A stretch of DNA of 32,211 nt from JBKJZO01 sp046715235 (GCA_046715235.1 JBKJZO010000089.1:1-32211), one strand, 5' to 3'. Counted from the first letter of the stretch, positions 1 through 6,307 are shown. A program made the numbers and translations. Notes: generated by a model not told the origin, from the letters alone.

Positions 1-1473
1 AAGGCGCTTTATGACCACCTTCAGCTGCTCACCGAGACCGACCTGGCGGAGCGCAACGCCGCCCGTGACCGCAGCTTCCGCGACCAGGGCGTCACGTTCT
101 CCCTCGAGGGTCGCGAGGCGGTCTTCCCTCTCGACCTCATCCCACGGGTCATCCCCGCTGACGAGTGGGAGCTGATCGAGGCCGGCCTCATCCAGCGGGT
201 GCGAGCGCTGGAGGCCTTCCTCGACGACGTCTACGGCGCGCGCAACGTCCTGCACGACGGGATCGTGCCGTGGTCGCTGGTCTCCACGTCGACGAACTTC
301 GCGCGACCCGCCGCCGGCCTGCGCCCGGCCAACGGCGTGCGCGTGCACCTCGCCGGCATCGACCTCGTCCGCGACGCGTCCGGCATCATGCGCGTGCTCG
401 AGGACAACCTGCGAGTCCCGTCGGGCATGTCGTACGTCGTCGAGAACCGGCGCACCATGGCGCGCGTCTTCCCGGGGCTGTTCCTGCAACAGCACGTGCA
501 CCCGGTGTCGGGACATGTTTCCGTGCTGCTGGAGGCGCTGCGCGCGGCCGCGCCGCGGGAGGTCGACAACCCGACGGTCGTTCTGCTGACCCCGGGCGTC
601 TACAACTCGGCGTACTTCGAGCACGCCTTCCTCGCCCGCAACATGGGCATCGAGCTGGTCGAGGGGCGCGACCTGCACTGTCGCGACAACGTGCTCTACA
701 TGCGTACGACGGGCGGCGAGTCGCGGGTCGACGTGGTCTACCGGCGCATCGACGACGACTTCCTCGACCCGGTGCACTTCCGCGGCGACTCGGTCGTCGG
801 GTGCCCGGGCATCCTGAACGCGGCCCGCGCGGGCAACGTCACGCTGGCCAACGCAGTCGGCAACGGCGTCGCCGACGACAAGCTCACCTACACCTATGTG
901 CCGGCGCTCATCGACTACTACCTGAGTGAGCGGCCGATCCTGCCCAACGTGCCGACATACCGGCTCGACGAGCCCGATGTGCTGACCGAGTGCCTCGGGC
1001 GCATGGACCAGCTGGTGTTCAAGCCGGTCGACGGGTCCGGCGGCTACGGGCTCGTCATCGGCCCGCACGCAAGCGAAGAGGAACTCGCCACGGTGGGCCG
1101 CAAGATCGTCAACCAGCCGCGCGGGTGGATCGCGCAGGAGCTGGTAAACCTCTCGACGGTGCCGGCTCAGGCAGGAGACCGGCTGGCCGCTCGGCACGTT
1201 GACCTGCGTCCGTTCGCGGTCAACGACGGCGGGCGCATCCGAGTGCTGCCCGGAGGATTGACACGCGTCGCGTTGCGCGAAGGAAGCCTGGTCGTCAACT
1301 CCAGCCAGGGCGGTGGCTCCAAGGACACGTGGGTGCTCACGTCGCAGGCACCGCACGTCAGCGCGAAGGAGCACGCGCCGTTCCCGGCGTCGGCACTGCA
1401 GGCCCACGCGCCGGACCGAGGACCGCTCGACGCGCAGCAGGAGCAACAGCAGCAGGGCGGTGGGGCATGCTGA
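1..1473 (+). CDS. Circularly permuted ATP-grasp protein (5' end outside window)
   Basis: The frame is open from the first base, so the start codon lies upstream; 490 residues are visible. The opening RDQGVTFSLEG, FPLDLIPRVI and EWELIEAGLIQRVRALEAFL motifs are typical of the circularly permuted ATP-grasp family (DUF404/DUF407). Later blocks VVLLTPGVYNSAYFEHAFLA, GNVTLANAVGNGVADDKL and VFKPVDGSGGYGLVIG carry the nucleotide-binding parts. The family is predicted to make amide or peptide bonds using ATP, but no substrate is proven. The C-terminus is a low-complexity Gln/Gly tail. The stop overlaps the next gene by 7 nt (ATGCTGA). The order ATP-grasp, alpha-E, transglutaminase is conserved in actinobacteria, for example the Rv2411c-Rv2409c region of M. 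tuberculosis. Family assignment is secure; the biological role is inference. Confidence 0.93.
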   Translation, partial: KALYDHLQLLTETDLAERNAARDRSFRDQGVTFSLEGREAVFPLDLIPRVIPADEWELIEAGLIQRVRALEAFLDDVYGARNVLHDGIVPWSLVSTSTNFARPAAGLRPANGVRVHLAGIDLVRDASGIMRVLEDNLRVPSGMSYVVENRRTMARVFPGLFLQQHVHPVSGHVSVLLEALRAAAPREVDNPTVVLLTPGVYNSAYFEHAFLARNMGIELVEGRDLHCRDNVLYMRTTGGESRVDVVYRRIDDDFLDPVHFRGDSVVGCPGILNAARAGNVTLANAVGNGVADDKLTYTYVPALIDYYLSERPILPNVPTYRLDEPDVLTECLGRMDQLVFKPVDGSGGYGLVIGPHASEEELATVGRKIVNQPRGWIAQELVNLSTVPAQAGDRLAARHVDLRPFAVNDGGRIRVLPGGLTRVALREGSLVVNSSQGGGSKDTWVLTSQAPHVSAKEHAPFPASALQAHAPDRGPLDAQQEQQQQGGGAC

Positions 1474-2405
1474 GCCGCGTCGCCGAGGCGCTCTTCTGGG
1501 TCGGGCGGTACGTCGAGCGCGCCGAGGACACCGCGCGCCTGCTCGACGTCCACTTCCACGAGGTACTCGAGAACCCCGCGATCGACGAGGAGCAGGCCAG
1601 CGGCGTCATCGCGTTGGTCATGGGCCTCGGCGAGGACGCCCCGCGCGACATGCTCGGCGTACTCGAGGTGCTCGGCTACGACGACACCAACAACAGCTCC
1701 ATCGTGGGCTCGCTGCGCGCTGCCCGCGACAACGCGCGTGGCGTCAGGGAGGCACTGTCGTCGGAGATCTGGGAGTGCCTCAACACGACGCACCACGAAC
1801 TCGGCACGAGGGTTGAGTCGGCGCGCTCGTTCGGCCCCGCGCCGTTCTTCTCGTACGTGCGCGAGCGGGCCGCGATGCTCGCCGGCCTGACGTCGTCGTC
1901 AATGAGCCGCGACCACGGCTACGACTTCCTGGTCCTCGGCCGCAGTGTCGAACGGGTCGACATGACCGCGCGGTTGCTCGCGGCCCGCGTCAGCTCCCCG
2001 ATGCCGGGCGACGCGTGGATCCCGACTCTTCGCGCCTGCTCGGCACACGAGGCCTACCTGTACTCCTACAAGCGCGCAGTCGAGCCGCGGCTGGTGCTGG
2101 AGTTCCTGCTGCTCGACCGGCTGTTCCCCCGGTCGGTCTTCCACGCGCTGGTCGAAGGCGAGCAGGCGTTGATGCGGCTCGCGCCGACGTCCGGCCGGGT
2201 GGGCTCCGCCGATGACGCGCGGCTTCTCATCGGGCGGGCGCGCACTGAGCTCGAGTTCCTCTCGCCGGCGGAACGCTCCGAGGAACTGCCTGCGCGGCTG
2301 CACGAGCTGCAGCGAATGATGTCCGGCGTGAGTGCCTCGGTCGCGCAGCGGTTTTTCGTCGGCTCGGCTCCCGTCGAGTGGAGTCCAGAGGAGTCGCTCG
2401 CATGA
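1467..2405 (+). CDS. Alpha-E domain protein
   Basis: A 312-residue, mostly helical protein starting MLSRVAEALFWVGRYVERAE, the characteristic N-terminus of the alpha-E (DUF403) family; a further helix carries LVLGRSVERVDMTARLL. I chose the ATG at 1467 because it begins exactly at this conserved motif and overlaps the ATP-grasp stop by 7 nt, implying translational coupling. An upstream ATG in the same frame at 1329 would add a Gly/Arg/Ala-rich tract inside the preceding gene and is unlikely. The family has no known catalytic residues and is always seen beside circularly permuted ATP-grasp and transglutaminase genes, so a structural or partner role in the same pathway is inferred. The next gene overlaps by ATGA. 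Confidence 0.92.
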   Translation: MLSRVAEALFWVGRYVERAEDTARLLDVHFHEVLENPAIDEEQASGVIALVMGLGEDAPRDMLGVLEVLGYDDTNNSSIVGSLRAARDNARGVREALSSEIWECLNTTHHELGTRVESARSFGPAPFFSYVRERAAMLAGLTSSSMSRDHGYDFLVLGRSVERVDMTARLLAARVSSPMPGDAWIPTLRACSAHEAYLYSYKRAVEPRLVLEFLLLDRLFPRSVFHALVEGEQALMRLAPTSGRVGSADDARLLIGRARTELEFLSPAERSEELPARLHELQRMMSGVSASVAQRFFVGSAPVEWSPEESLA

Positions 2406-3244
2406 GCTGGCGCATCGGCGTACACCACCGCACCGGCTACCGCTACACCGATCCGGTGCGGTCGTCGTACAACGAGGCCCGAATGACGCCCCTGACGACC
2501 AACGGCCAGATGTCGCTCGAGGCGCGCATAGCCATCTCGCCCGGGGTGCGGCCGCTGCGCTACGTCGACTACTGGGGCACCGTCGTACACGCCTTCGATG
2601 TGCACGTGCCGCACACCGAGCTGGTCGTCACCGCGACAGCGATCGTCGAGACGGCAGGTGACCAGGCGGGTGATCCGACCGCGGACTGGGACGCGCTGCG
2701 CACACCCCTGGTGCTCGACCGCTTTTCGGAGTTCCTCGCACCGAGCCGCTACGCCGTCGAGGAGGACGAGGTGTCGGCGGTCGCGGCAGACCTTGCTTCG
2801 GGGGTTGCGCCGGCGGAGGCGGGCCGGCGTGCGGTGGCCTGGGTGTCGGACCACCTGACGTATGAACGCGGCGCGACGCATGCGCACACCACCTCGTCGG
2901 AGGCGCGCATCGAGGGCAAGGGCGTCTGCCAGGACTACACCCACCTGTCGCTCGCGCTGCTGCGCGCGATGGGTCTGCCCTGTCGCTACGTCTCCGGCTA
3001 CCTGTATCCGTCGAAGGAAGCGCCGATCGGCGAGAAGACGGTAGGCGAGAGCCACGCGTGGATCGAGATGTGGGCGGGCGACTGGCTGGCGCTCGACCCC
3101 ACCTCGCAGACGCCCGTCGGCAACCGGCACGTCGTCGTCGCGCGTGGCCGCGACTACGCCGACGTACGCCCGCTCGCCGGCGTCTACCACGGCCCGCCGG
3201 TGGAAACGTTAGGCGTGACAGTCGAGCTGACCCGCCTCCGCTAG
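2402..3244 (+). CDS. Transglutaminase-like cysteine protease family protein
   Basis: A 280-residue protein with a bacterial transglutaminase N-terminal beta domain (starting MSWRIGVHHRTGYRYTDPV) and a transglutaminase core. The catalytic triad is visible: Cys in GKGVCQDYTHLSLALLR, His in GESHAWIEMW and Asp in LALDPTSQ. The ATG at 2402 overlaps the alpha-E stop in an ATGA tetranucleotide, so the three genes form one translationally coupled operon. No signal peptide is visible, so the product is probably cytoplasmic. Family members may be peptidases or amidases rather than cross-linking enzymes; the substrate is unknown. It is the last gene of the operon, and the tRNA-Lys-linked island begins about 120 nt downstream. 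Confidence 0.93.
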   Translation: MSWRIGVHHRTGYRYTDPVRSSYNEARMTPLTTNGQMSLEARIAISPGVRPLRYVDYWGTVVHAFDVHVPHTELVVTATAIVETAGDQAGDPTADWDALRTPLVLDRFSEFLAPSRYAVEEDEVSAVAADLASGVAPAEAGRRAVAWVSDHLTYERGATHAHTTSSEARIEGKGVCQDYTHLSLALLRAMGLPCRYVSGYLYPSKEAPIGEKTVGESHAWIEMWAGDWLALDPTSQTPVGNRHVVVARGRDYADVRPLAGVYHGPPVETLGVTVELTRLR

Positions 3245-3282
3245 CGCCCCTGCTCTCTGCCCTCCCATGGCTCACTGTCAAC

Positions 3283-3340
3283 CATCAGCCGAAACACTGT
3301 CGCGCATCAGCCGAAGCCAAAACGTCAAGCCTCAGCCGAA
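3283..3340. repeat. Three short direct repeats TCAGCCGAA
   Basis: The 9-mer TCAGCCGAA occurs three times between the transglutaminase gene and the left att repeat: within 3283-3293 and 3305-3315 (both CATCAGCCGAA) and 3332-3340. Spacing is about 22-25 nt. The copies lie on the chromosomal side of the island border. They could be protein-binding sites or a decayed tandem repeat; no function is evident. Confidence 0.5.
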
Positions 3341-3364
3341 CTAACACAAGACGGTGAGTGGGCC

Positions 3365-3392
3365 CCTGGGATTCGAACCCAGAACCTACGGA
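3365..3392 (-). repeat. Left attachment-site repeat (tRNA-Lys 3' fragment)
   Basis: This 28-bp sequence is identical to 6243-6270 inside the intact tRNA-Lys gene. On the minus strand it reads from the end of the anticodon stem through the variable loop and the T-arm (GGTTCGAATCC core with flanking stem). Similarity continues outward through the acceptor strand with one deleted base (GGGCCC here, GCGGCCC in the tRNA). No 5' half of a tRNA is present here, so it is not a functional tRNA. Confidence 0.85.
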
Positions 3393-3430
3393 GTACAAGC
3401 TTGCCGTCGGGGGGTCCGGGGGGGGTCCAC

Positions 3431-3562
3431 CTAAGTACGTTTCCGCAGGTCAGCGGCTTTTGGGTCTCTCATGAGTTCCCGGAAATACTCGCGTTCCTCT
3501 CTCCACTGGCCACCACGGTGGCACCAAACGAAGGCGGCCTCGGTGCTCACGGTTTTCAGCAA
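3431..3562 (-). CDS. Possible small ORF, 39-43 aa
   Basis: Directly downstream of the stop of the gene at 3587, and in the same frame, an open stretch of about 51 codons runs to a TAG at 3431-3433. A TTG at 3562 (weak GGAAG upstream) or a GTG at 3550 could start it. The product would be Trp/Arg/Glu-rich (AAFVWCHRGGQWREEREYF, then RELMRDPKAADLRKR). It could be a small fourth cassette gene, or a C-terminal piece of its neighbour separated by a nonsense mutation. I do not recognise it; coding status is uncertain. Confidence 0.3.
   Translation of the reverse strand: MLKTVSTEAAFVWCHRGGQWREEREYFRELMRDPKAADLRKRT
3504..3528. repeat. Left copy of island-internal 25-bp direct repeat
   Basis: CACTGGC-C-ACCACG-G-TGGCACCAAA matches 6144-6168 at 23 of 25 positions in the same orientation. 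It lies about 110 bp inside the left att repeat. This copy contains the perfect dyad GCCACC-AC-GGTGGC. Its placement near both ends of the island resembles integrase arm-type sites, but that is inference. Confidence 0.6.
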
Positions 3563-3586
3563 ACGCCACGCTTCCGGGGGGCGGTC

Positions 3587-4003
3587 TTAGGGCGTCAGGC
3601 AGACCACCGCGTCCGATGCGAGCGCCTGTCTGGCCCTGTGTAGCCGCTTCTTGCCTAGGTCGTCTGGATTGATGATCAACGCGTGCGCGACGTCCCTGGG
3701 GGGACCATCGCTGCCATCCGGCCACGGGTCTCCGCGAACGCCGAGAGCAGCTCTTCGCACTTGTGCCACCGTCACAGAGATGATCACGTTTTGCGGAGCA
3801 CTCACGAGGTCAGCTAGTCCGAGCGACGACTCCCGCATAACGGAGTCGCGGTATACCGAGCACCCGTCTTCATCGACGACAAATGCGCCACTGCGGATGA
3901 TGCGACCGCCGGTTGCCTCGTCGACGACGATCATGGCCTCATCACCGTCGCGGGCGATCCGCCTGTAGAGAACCTCGGAGTCTGCGACGCCTGCATCATC
4001 CAC
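3587..4003 (-). CDS. Uncharacterised cassette protein with LYRRI / SVYR / AHA motifs
   Basis: With the GTG at 4003 the product is 138 residues. Recognisable blocks are VLYRRI (about residues 11-16), RSGAFVVDEDGCSVYRDS (37-54) and VAHALI (105-110). This pattern resembles small conserved hypothetical proteins I have seen next to mobile or sporadic genes, but I know no assigned function. It is the third gene of a leftward cassette: the preceding gene stops at 4011-4013, leaving a 7-nt gap to this GTG. The open frame reaches an ATG at 4084, but that would overlap the upstream gene by 74 nt with an Arg/Ala-rich shadow sequence; a TTG just before the upstream stop is also possible. There is no signal peptide or membrane segment. 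Confidence 0.7.
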   Translation of the reverse strand: MDDAGVADSEVLYRRIARDGDEAMIVVDEATGGRIIRSGAFVVDEDGCSVYRDSVMRESSLGLADLVSAPQNVIISVTVAQVRRAALGVRGDPWPDGSDGPPRDVAHALIINPDDLGKKRLHRARQALASDAVVCLTP

Positions 4004-4010
4004 GGGATCG

Positions 4011-4520
4011 TCAGAGAGCCAGCCGCGCCTCAACCTCGCCGCTAATTTCTCGCAAGAACTCGCGCGCCTGCCGGACGACGGCAAAGTCGGGAGCCCAGTG
4101 CTCGAACTCGCCCGCGAGGATCTCCTCGCCCGTCTCGTCGGCAGCGACGATCAGGATCGATCCATCGCGATCGATCTCGACGTGCAACAACCGGCCCGCC
4201 ACAAGGAACTCAACCTCGATCCCGCCGTCGGCCATCGGAGCAATCTGCGGTGACGCCGCATCGTCGAACAGGAGCCGACCGAGCAAGGCGTTGAGAACCA
4301 TCGCGGCGACCGGCTGCACGGGGCGTCCACGGTGGCCGTCCCACCCCGCGTGAAGCTTCGTGAGTCGAGAGATCTTGTCGCGTGCGGCTTGCAGCAACAC
4401 GTCGCTGGACACGAGCCGAGCACCACGAGTCCATGCCAATACAACGGCGTCGTTCGCAGGGGTGGTCGTCGGCTCGGTGCTCAGCCCAACCGTGGCGTTG
4501 GGTGCGGCCATCATCGTCAT
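4011..4520 (-). CDS. Uncharacterised cassette protein with GWDG motif
   Basis: A soluble 169-residue protein. The central motif LHAGWDGHRGRPVQP (about residues 56-70) is followed by a beta-rich part with PMADGGIEVEF, LLHVEIDRDGSILIV and EEILAGEF. This matches a widespread but unnamed family of short proteins with an 'aGWDGyga.P' signature and a 'DGG...EW...eleIdpdG' half. I chose the ATG at 4520 because it overlaps the upstream stop as ATGA and has a strong Shine-Dalgarno (GGGGGAG, 6-nt spacing); an ATG at 4535 is the alternative. It sits between the TIGR04255-like gene and the LYRRI gene and should be co-translated with the former. No catalytic residues are evident; function unknown. Confidence 0.8.
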   Translation of the reverse strand: MTMMAAPNATVGLSTEPTTTPANDAVVLAWTRGARLVSSDVLLQAARDKISRLTKLHAGWDGHRGRPVQPVAAMVLNALLGRLLFDDAASPQIAPMADGGIEVEFLVAGRLLHVEIDRDGSILIVAADETGEEILAGEFEHWAPDFAVVRQAREFLREISGEVEARLAL

Positions 4521-5293
4521 TCGGTTCTCCCCCATGCCTCATGCATCGGCTGCCGGGTAAGTGCAGTGAAGCCGAGAACGCCCTTGTCGTGTGCGTGATC
4601 AAGCGCGTTCATCATGTCAGTCAGGTTGTCGTCGCCACGAAGTGCGACGCGCGTCACGATCTGCAGGCTCACGTCCTCGTCTCCCGAGAGGCTCGGCCCG
4701 GCGGTGGCGACGAGGTGTGCCTGCCTGCCCGAATCACCGCTCACGTCCAAGGTGTAGTGCGCAAAGCTCTCCACCATGCTGCCCGGCAGGTCGGGCACGG
4801 GTATCGCAGTCGTCATGATCGCGGACAAGTCTGCACGACCCTCCGGAGAGGTGATGACGTTCACGAACGTGACATCGGCCACGGTGGGCTGCACCGGGCC
4901 GAGGTCCGCCGTCCATTCGACAAACTGCTGCCAGCGCTGCTCAAACTCGGGTTGGAGCGCGAGGTAGCGCGGGTACTCGTCGCCCGGTTCGAGCCGTCGC
5001 CAGTTGAGAATTATCCGGTCGTTCTGCACCTGTAGCAGGGTTCGTTGATCTTCGGAAAGCAGCCAAAATCGCAGCGGCTCGGGACCTTGACCGAAACGAA
5101 GGCCGATGCCCGCAAGCATCGAGCCCGGTGGCGGTGTCGCCGGAAGAGCTGCCTGCTGTTGCAGAACCGGATAGCGCTCTCGCCAACGCAGGTGCAGATC
5201 GAGCAGACGCGCGAGATCAAATCCCGCAACTGGGAGGAACTCAACACCGATTGCGATCTCCACTACCGGTGGACGTTCGAAGTCGGGCAGCAC
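4517..5293 (-). CDS. TIGR04255-like conserved hypothetical protein
   Basis: About 258 residues from a GTG at 5293. The start is chosen because the family's conserved N-terminus begins there (LPDFERPPVVEIAIGVEF) and the resulting length suits this family of about 260 residues; an ATG at 5362 would add 23 poorly conserved residues. The hallmark is RFWLLSEDQRTLLQVQNDR (about residues 75-93) followed by IILNWRR and a YP motif. TIGR04255 is a sporadically distributed family with no established role. It is the first gene of the three-gene cassette, and its stop overlaps the next start (ATGA). An inverted repeat at 5379-5425 lies upstream. Sporadic distribution and residence in a tRNA-borne island fit a defence, toxin-antitoxin or other accessory role, but nothing here proves it. 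Confidence 0.8.
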   Translation of the reverse strand: MLPDFERPPVVEIAIGVEFLPVAGFDLARLLDLHLRWRERYPVLQQQAALPATPPPGSMLAGIGLRFGQGPEPLRFWLLSEDQRTLLQVQNDRIILNWRRLEPGDEYPRYLALQPEFEQRWQQFVEWTADLGPVQPTVADVTFVNVITSPEGRADLSAIMTTAIPVPDLPGSMVESFAHYTLDVSGDSGRQAHLVATAGPSLSGDEDVSLQIVTRVALRGDDNLTDMMNALDHAHDKGVLGFTALTRQPMHEAWGRTE

Positions 5294-5378
5294 GCGCTGC
5301 GCCCGTGCGATTGGCCCCACGCCGCGACAATAGCCCGTGAGGGATGTCGCCGCGTGGAGCAACGGCGATCGGTGTCCC

Positions 5379-5425
5379 GCCTACCCGACGAGACCGGCAT
5401 GCCCGAACGATCTCGCCGGGTAGGC
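5379..5425. repeat. 15-bp inverted repeat upstream of the cassette
   Basis: The left arm 5379-5393 (GCCTACCCG-A-CGAGA) pairs with the right arm 5411-5425 (TCTCG-C-CGGGTAGGC) at 14 of 15 positions around a 17-nt loop. No T-tract follows on either strand, so a classical intrinsic terminator is less likely than an operator, a structured 5' leader for the leftward cassette, or a recombination or transfer site. Confidence 0.65.
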
Positions 5426-5570
5426 AGGATCAGACCGGCCGCACGCTGTCCGGCCCTGACGGCGCGAAGGTCGACGCCGCGTCGCCCCGGAATGTCCCAC
5501 GACCACCCGATGCAGCAATTCGCGCGGCTCCCCGGCGGTCCGCTGCAGCCGCTTTTCGACGACGATCCGC

Positions 5571-5588
5571 GATCGGCCTTGGCCGATC
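5571..5588. repeat. 8-bp perfect palindrome GATCGGCC-TT-GGCCGATC
   Basis: A short perfect dyad with a 2-nt centre. The rest of 5294-5606 contains no frame I would call a gene apart from weak, compositionally driven frames; it holds this dyad and the larger inverted repeat at 5379-5425. It is a possible binding site, with weak support. Confidence 0.4.
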
Positions 5589-5606
5589 AGCTCGAGAAGC
5601 TTCCGG

Positions 5607-5807
5607 CTACTCCATCGGGTGCTTACGGCGGTACCAGCCGCACGCGTATGCAACTACGCCAATGGGCCAGAGAGGTATGAGGGCCGGGACTAGGCCGAGA
5701 ACCTGAAACATGCCTCGCGGCGAGCGGGCCATGCTGTATGCGAGAACCGCCTCGCCCCAGGCGAGCGCGGCAATGATTGCGAGCAGTACGAGTTCCCAGC
5801 CATTCAT
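5607..5807 (-). CDS. Small two-TM membrane protein
   Basis: A 66-residue protein from the ATG at 5807, preceded by TGAGG 6-7 nt upstream. It has two hydrophobic segments (about residues 5-25, LVLLAIIAALAWGEAVLAY, and 36-56, VLGLVPALIPLWPIGVVAYA) and a basic C-terminus WYRRKHPME, so both termini are probably on the same side of the membrane. It follows the stop of the gene at 5815 by 7 nt, suggesting a two-gene transcript. Short membrane proteins are common in actinobacterial integrative elements, but I do not recognise this one and assign no function. Confidence 0.6.
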   Translation of the reverse strand: MNGWELVLLAIIAALAWGEAVLAYSMARSPRGMFQVLGLVPALIPLWPIGVVAYACGWYRRKHPME

Positions 5808-5814
5808 GACGGCC

Positions 5815-6156
5815 TCACACGGCCTCGGCCTCGCAGGTGCGGCACCTCGGTGGGTAGCCCCCGCCGTCACGCCAGTCCAGCTCGGGAAACATGATCAGCG
5901 TCGTTAGGTCGAGGCCACAGACCGTTGACAGCGTGCCGAACAAGAACGCGTGCCGCTCGCCGCTGAGGTAGTAGCCCCCGGCGTTGACGTACTCGCCATG
6001 AGTTGGCGGTATCGCGGTCTTGCTCGCGAGGAACGTGCCCGCTGTCTTGTGGATCAAGGCGCGCGCCTTCCTGCTTGCCGACGCCCAAGTGCCCCACGAT
6101 CTTCGCAGACGTGAGCCACTTCGAGGCGCAGGCGGGTCATCGTCACTGGCAACCAC
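5815..6156 (-). CDS. Hypothetical island protein with C-terminal CxxC
   Basis: Up to 113 residues from a GTG at 6156; the true start is uncertain because no Shine-Dalgarno is visible and the first 30 residues are Arg/Ser-rich. The C-terminal half looks most protein-like: EYVNAGGYYLSGERHAFLFG, then TLIMFPELDWRDGGGYPP and a terminal CRTC that could bind metal. It is closest to the tRNA-Lys attachment site, where an integrase would normally lie, but no recombinase motif (Arg, His-x-x-Arg, Tyr) is present. It is followed at 7 nt by the small membrane-protein gene. I do not recognise the family. Confidence 0.5.
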   Translation of the reverse strand: MVASDDDPPAPRSGSRLRRSWGTWASASRKARALIHKTAGTFLASKTAIPPTHGEYVNAGGYYLSGERHAFLFGTLSTVCGLDLTTLIMFPELDWRDGGGYPPRCRTCEAEAV

Positions 6157-6168
6157 GCTGGCACCAAA
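6144..6168. repeat. Right copy of island-internal 25-bp direct repeat
   Basis: It matches 3504-3528 at 23 of 25 positions, same orientation, and lies about 75 bp inside the right att repeat. The two mismatches destroy the perfect dyad seen in the left copy. A GTG inside this repeat (6156 on the minus strand) is the first possible start of the leftward gene. Confidence 0.6.
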
Positions 6169-6235
6169 GCCGAACCTGCGGCCCCGCCCGAGTGGACGAA
6201 ACCGCGGGTCAGAGTCGGTTCTAGATCAGAGTCGG

Positions 6236-6307
6236 TGGGCCGCCTGGGATTCGAACCCAGAACCTACGGATTAAAAGTCCGCTGCTCTGCCGTTGAGCTA
6301 ACAGCCC
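6236..6307 (-). tRNA. tRNA-Lys (anticodon TTT)
   Basis: The minus strand folds as a full cloverleaf: acceptor GGGCTGT/GCGGCCC (two G-U pairs), D-arm GCTC/GAGC, anticodon stem GCGGA/TCCGT around loop CTTTTAA (anticodon TTT), T-arm CTGGG-TTCGAAT-CCCAG, and discriminator A at 6236. CCA is not encoded (CCG follows). Its 3' portion is duplicated at 3365-3392, so it is the integration target of the adjoining island and has been regenerated by the insertion. Confidence 0.95.
6243..6270 (-). repeat. Right attachment-site repeat within tRNA-Lys
   Basis: A 28-bp sequence identical to 3365-3392, covering the T-arm, variable loop and end of the anticodon stem of the intact tRNA-Lys. It marks the right border of the island. 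Confidence 0.85.

Larger units (their letters stand above)
3365..6270. mobile_element. tRNA-Lys-integrated genomic island (2.9 kb, no integrase seen)
   Basis: The segment is bounded by identical 28-bp direct repeats (3365-3392 and 6243-6270), each being the anticodon-arm and T-arm portion of a tRNA-Lys gene read on the minus strand. The intact tRNA (6236-6307) is at the right border and the left copy is only a 3' fragment. This is the classic footprint of tyrosine-recombinase integration at a tRNA 3' end. The content is atypical for the window: short hypothetical genes, looser packing and apparently lower GC. No recombinase, excisionase or replication gene is recognisable, so it is either a non-autonomous or satellite element or a deletion remnant. 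A near-identical 25-bp direct repeat lies inside both ends. Confidence 0.75.

Noticed and set aside
165..929. Long open frame overlapping the ATP-grasp gene in another frame
   Set aside because: Arg/Ala/Gly-rich shadow typical of high-GC DNA; the ATP-grasp frame has clear family motifs.
3245..3340. CRISPR array suggested by repeated TCAGCCGAA
   Set aside because: Only 9-11-nt repeats, three copies, 12-15-nt gaps, no cas genes.
3358..3400. Second tRNA gene at the left island border
   Set aside because: Only the T-arm and acceptor 3' strand are present; no D-arm, anticodon loop or 5' acceptor follows on the minus strand.
3401..3643. 80-codon plus-strand frame at the left end of the island
   Set aside because: It overlaps the third cassette gene antisense, has no ribosome-binding site and no recognised motif.
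5381..5653. 90-codon minus-strand frame between the small membrane protein and the cassette
   Set aside because: Arg-rich, no Shine-Dalgarno, overlaps the end of the preceding gene and runs through the inverted repeat; no family resemblance.
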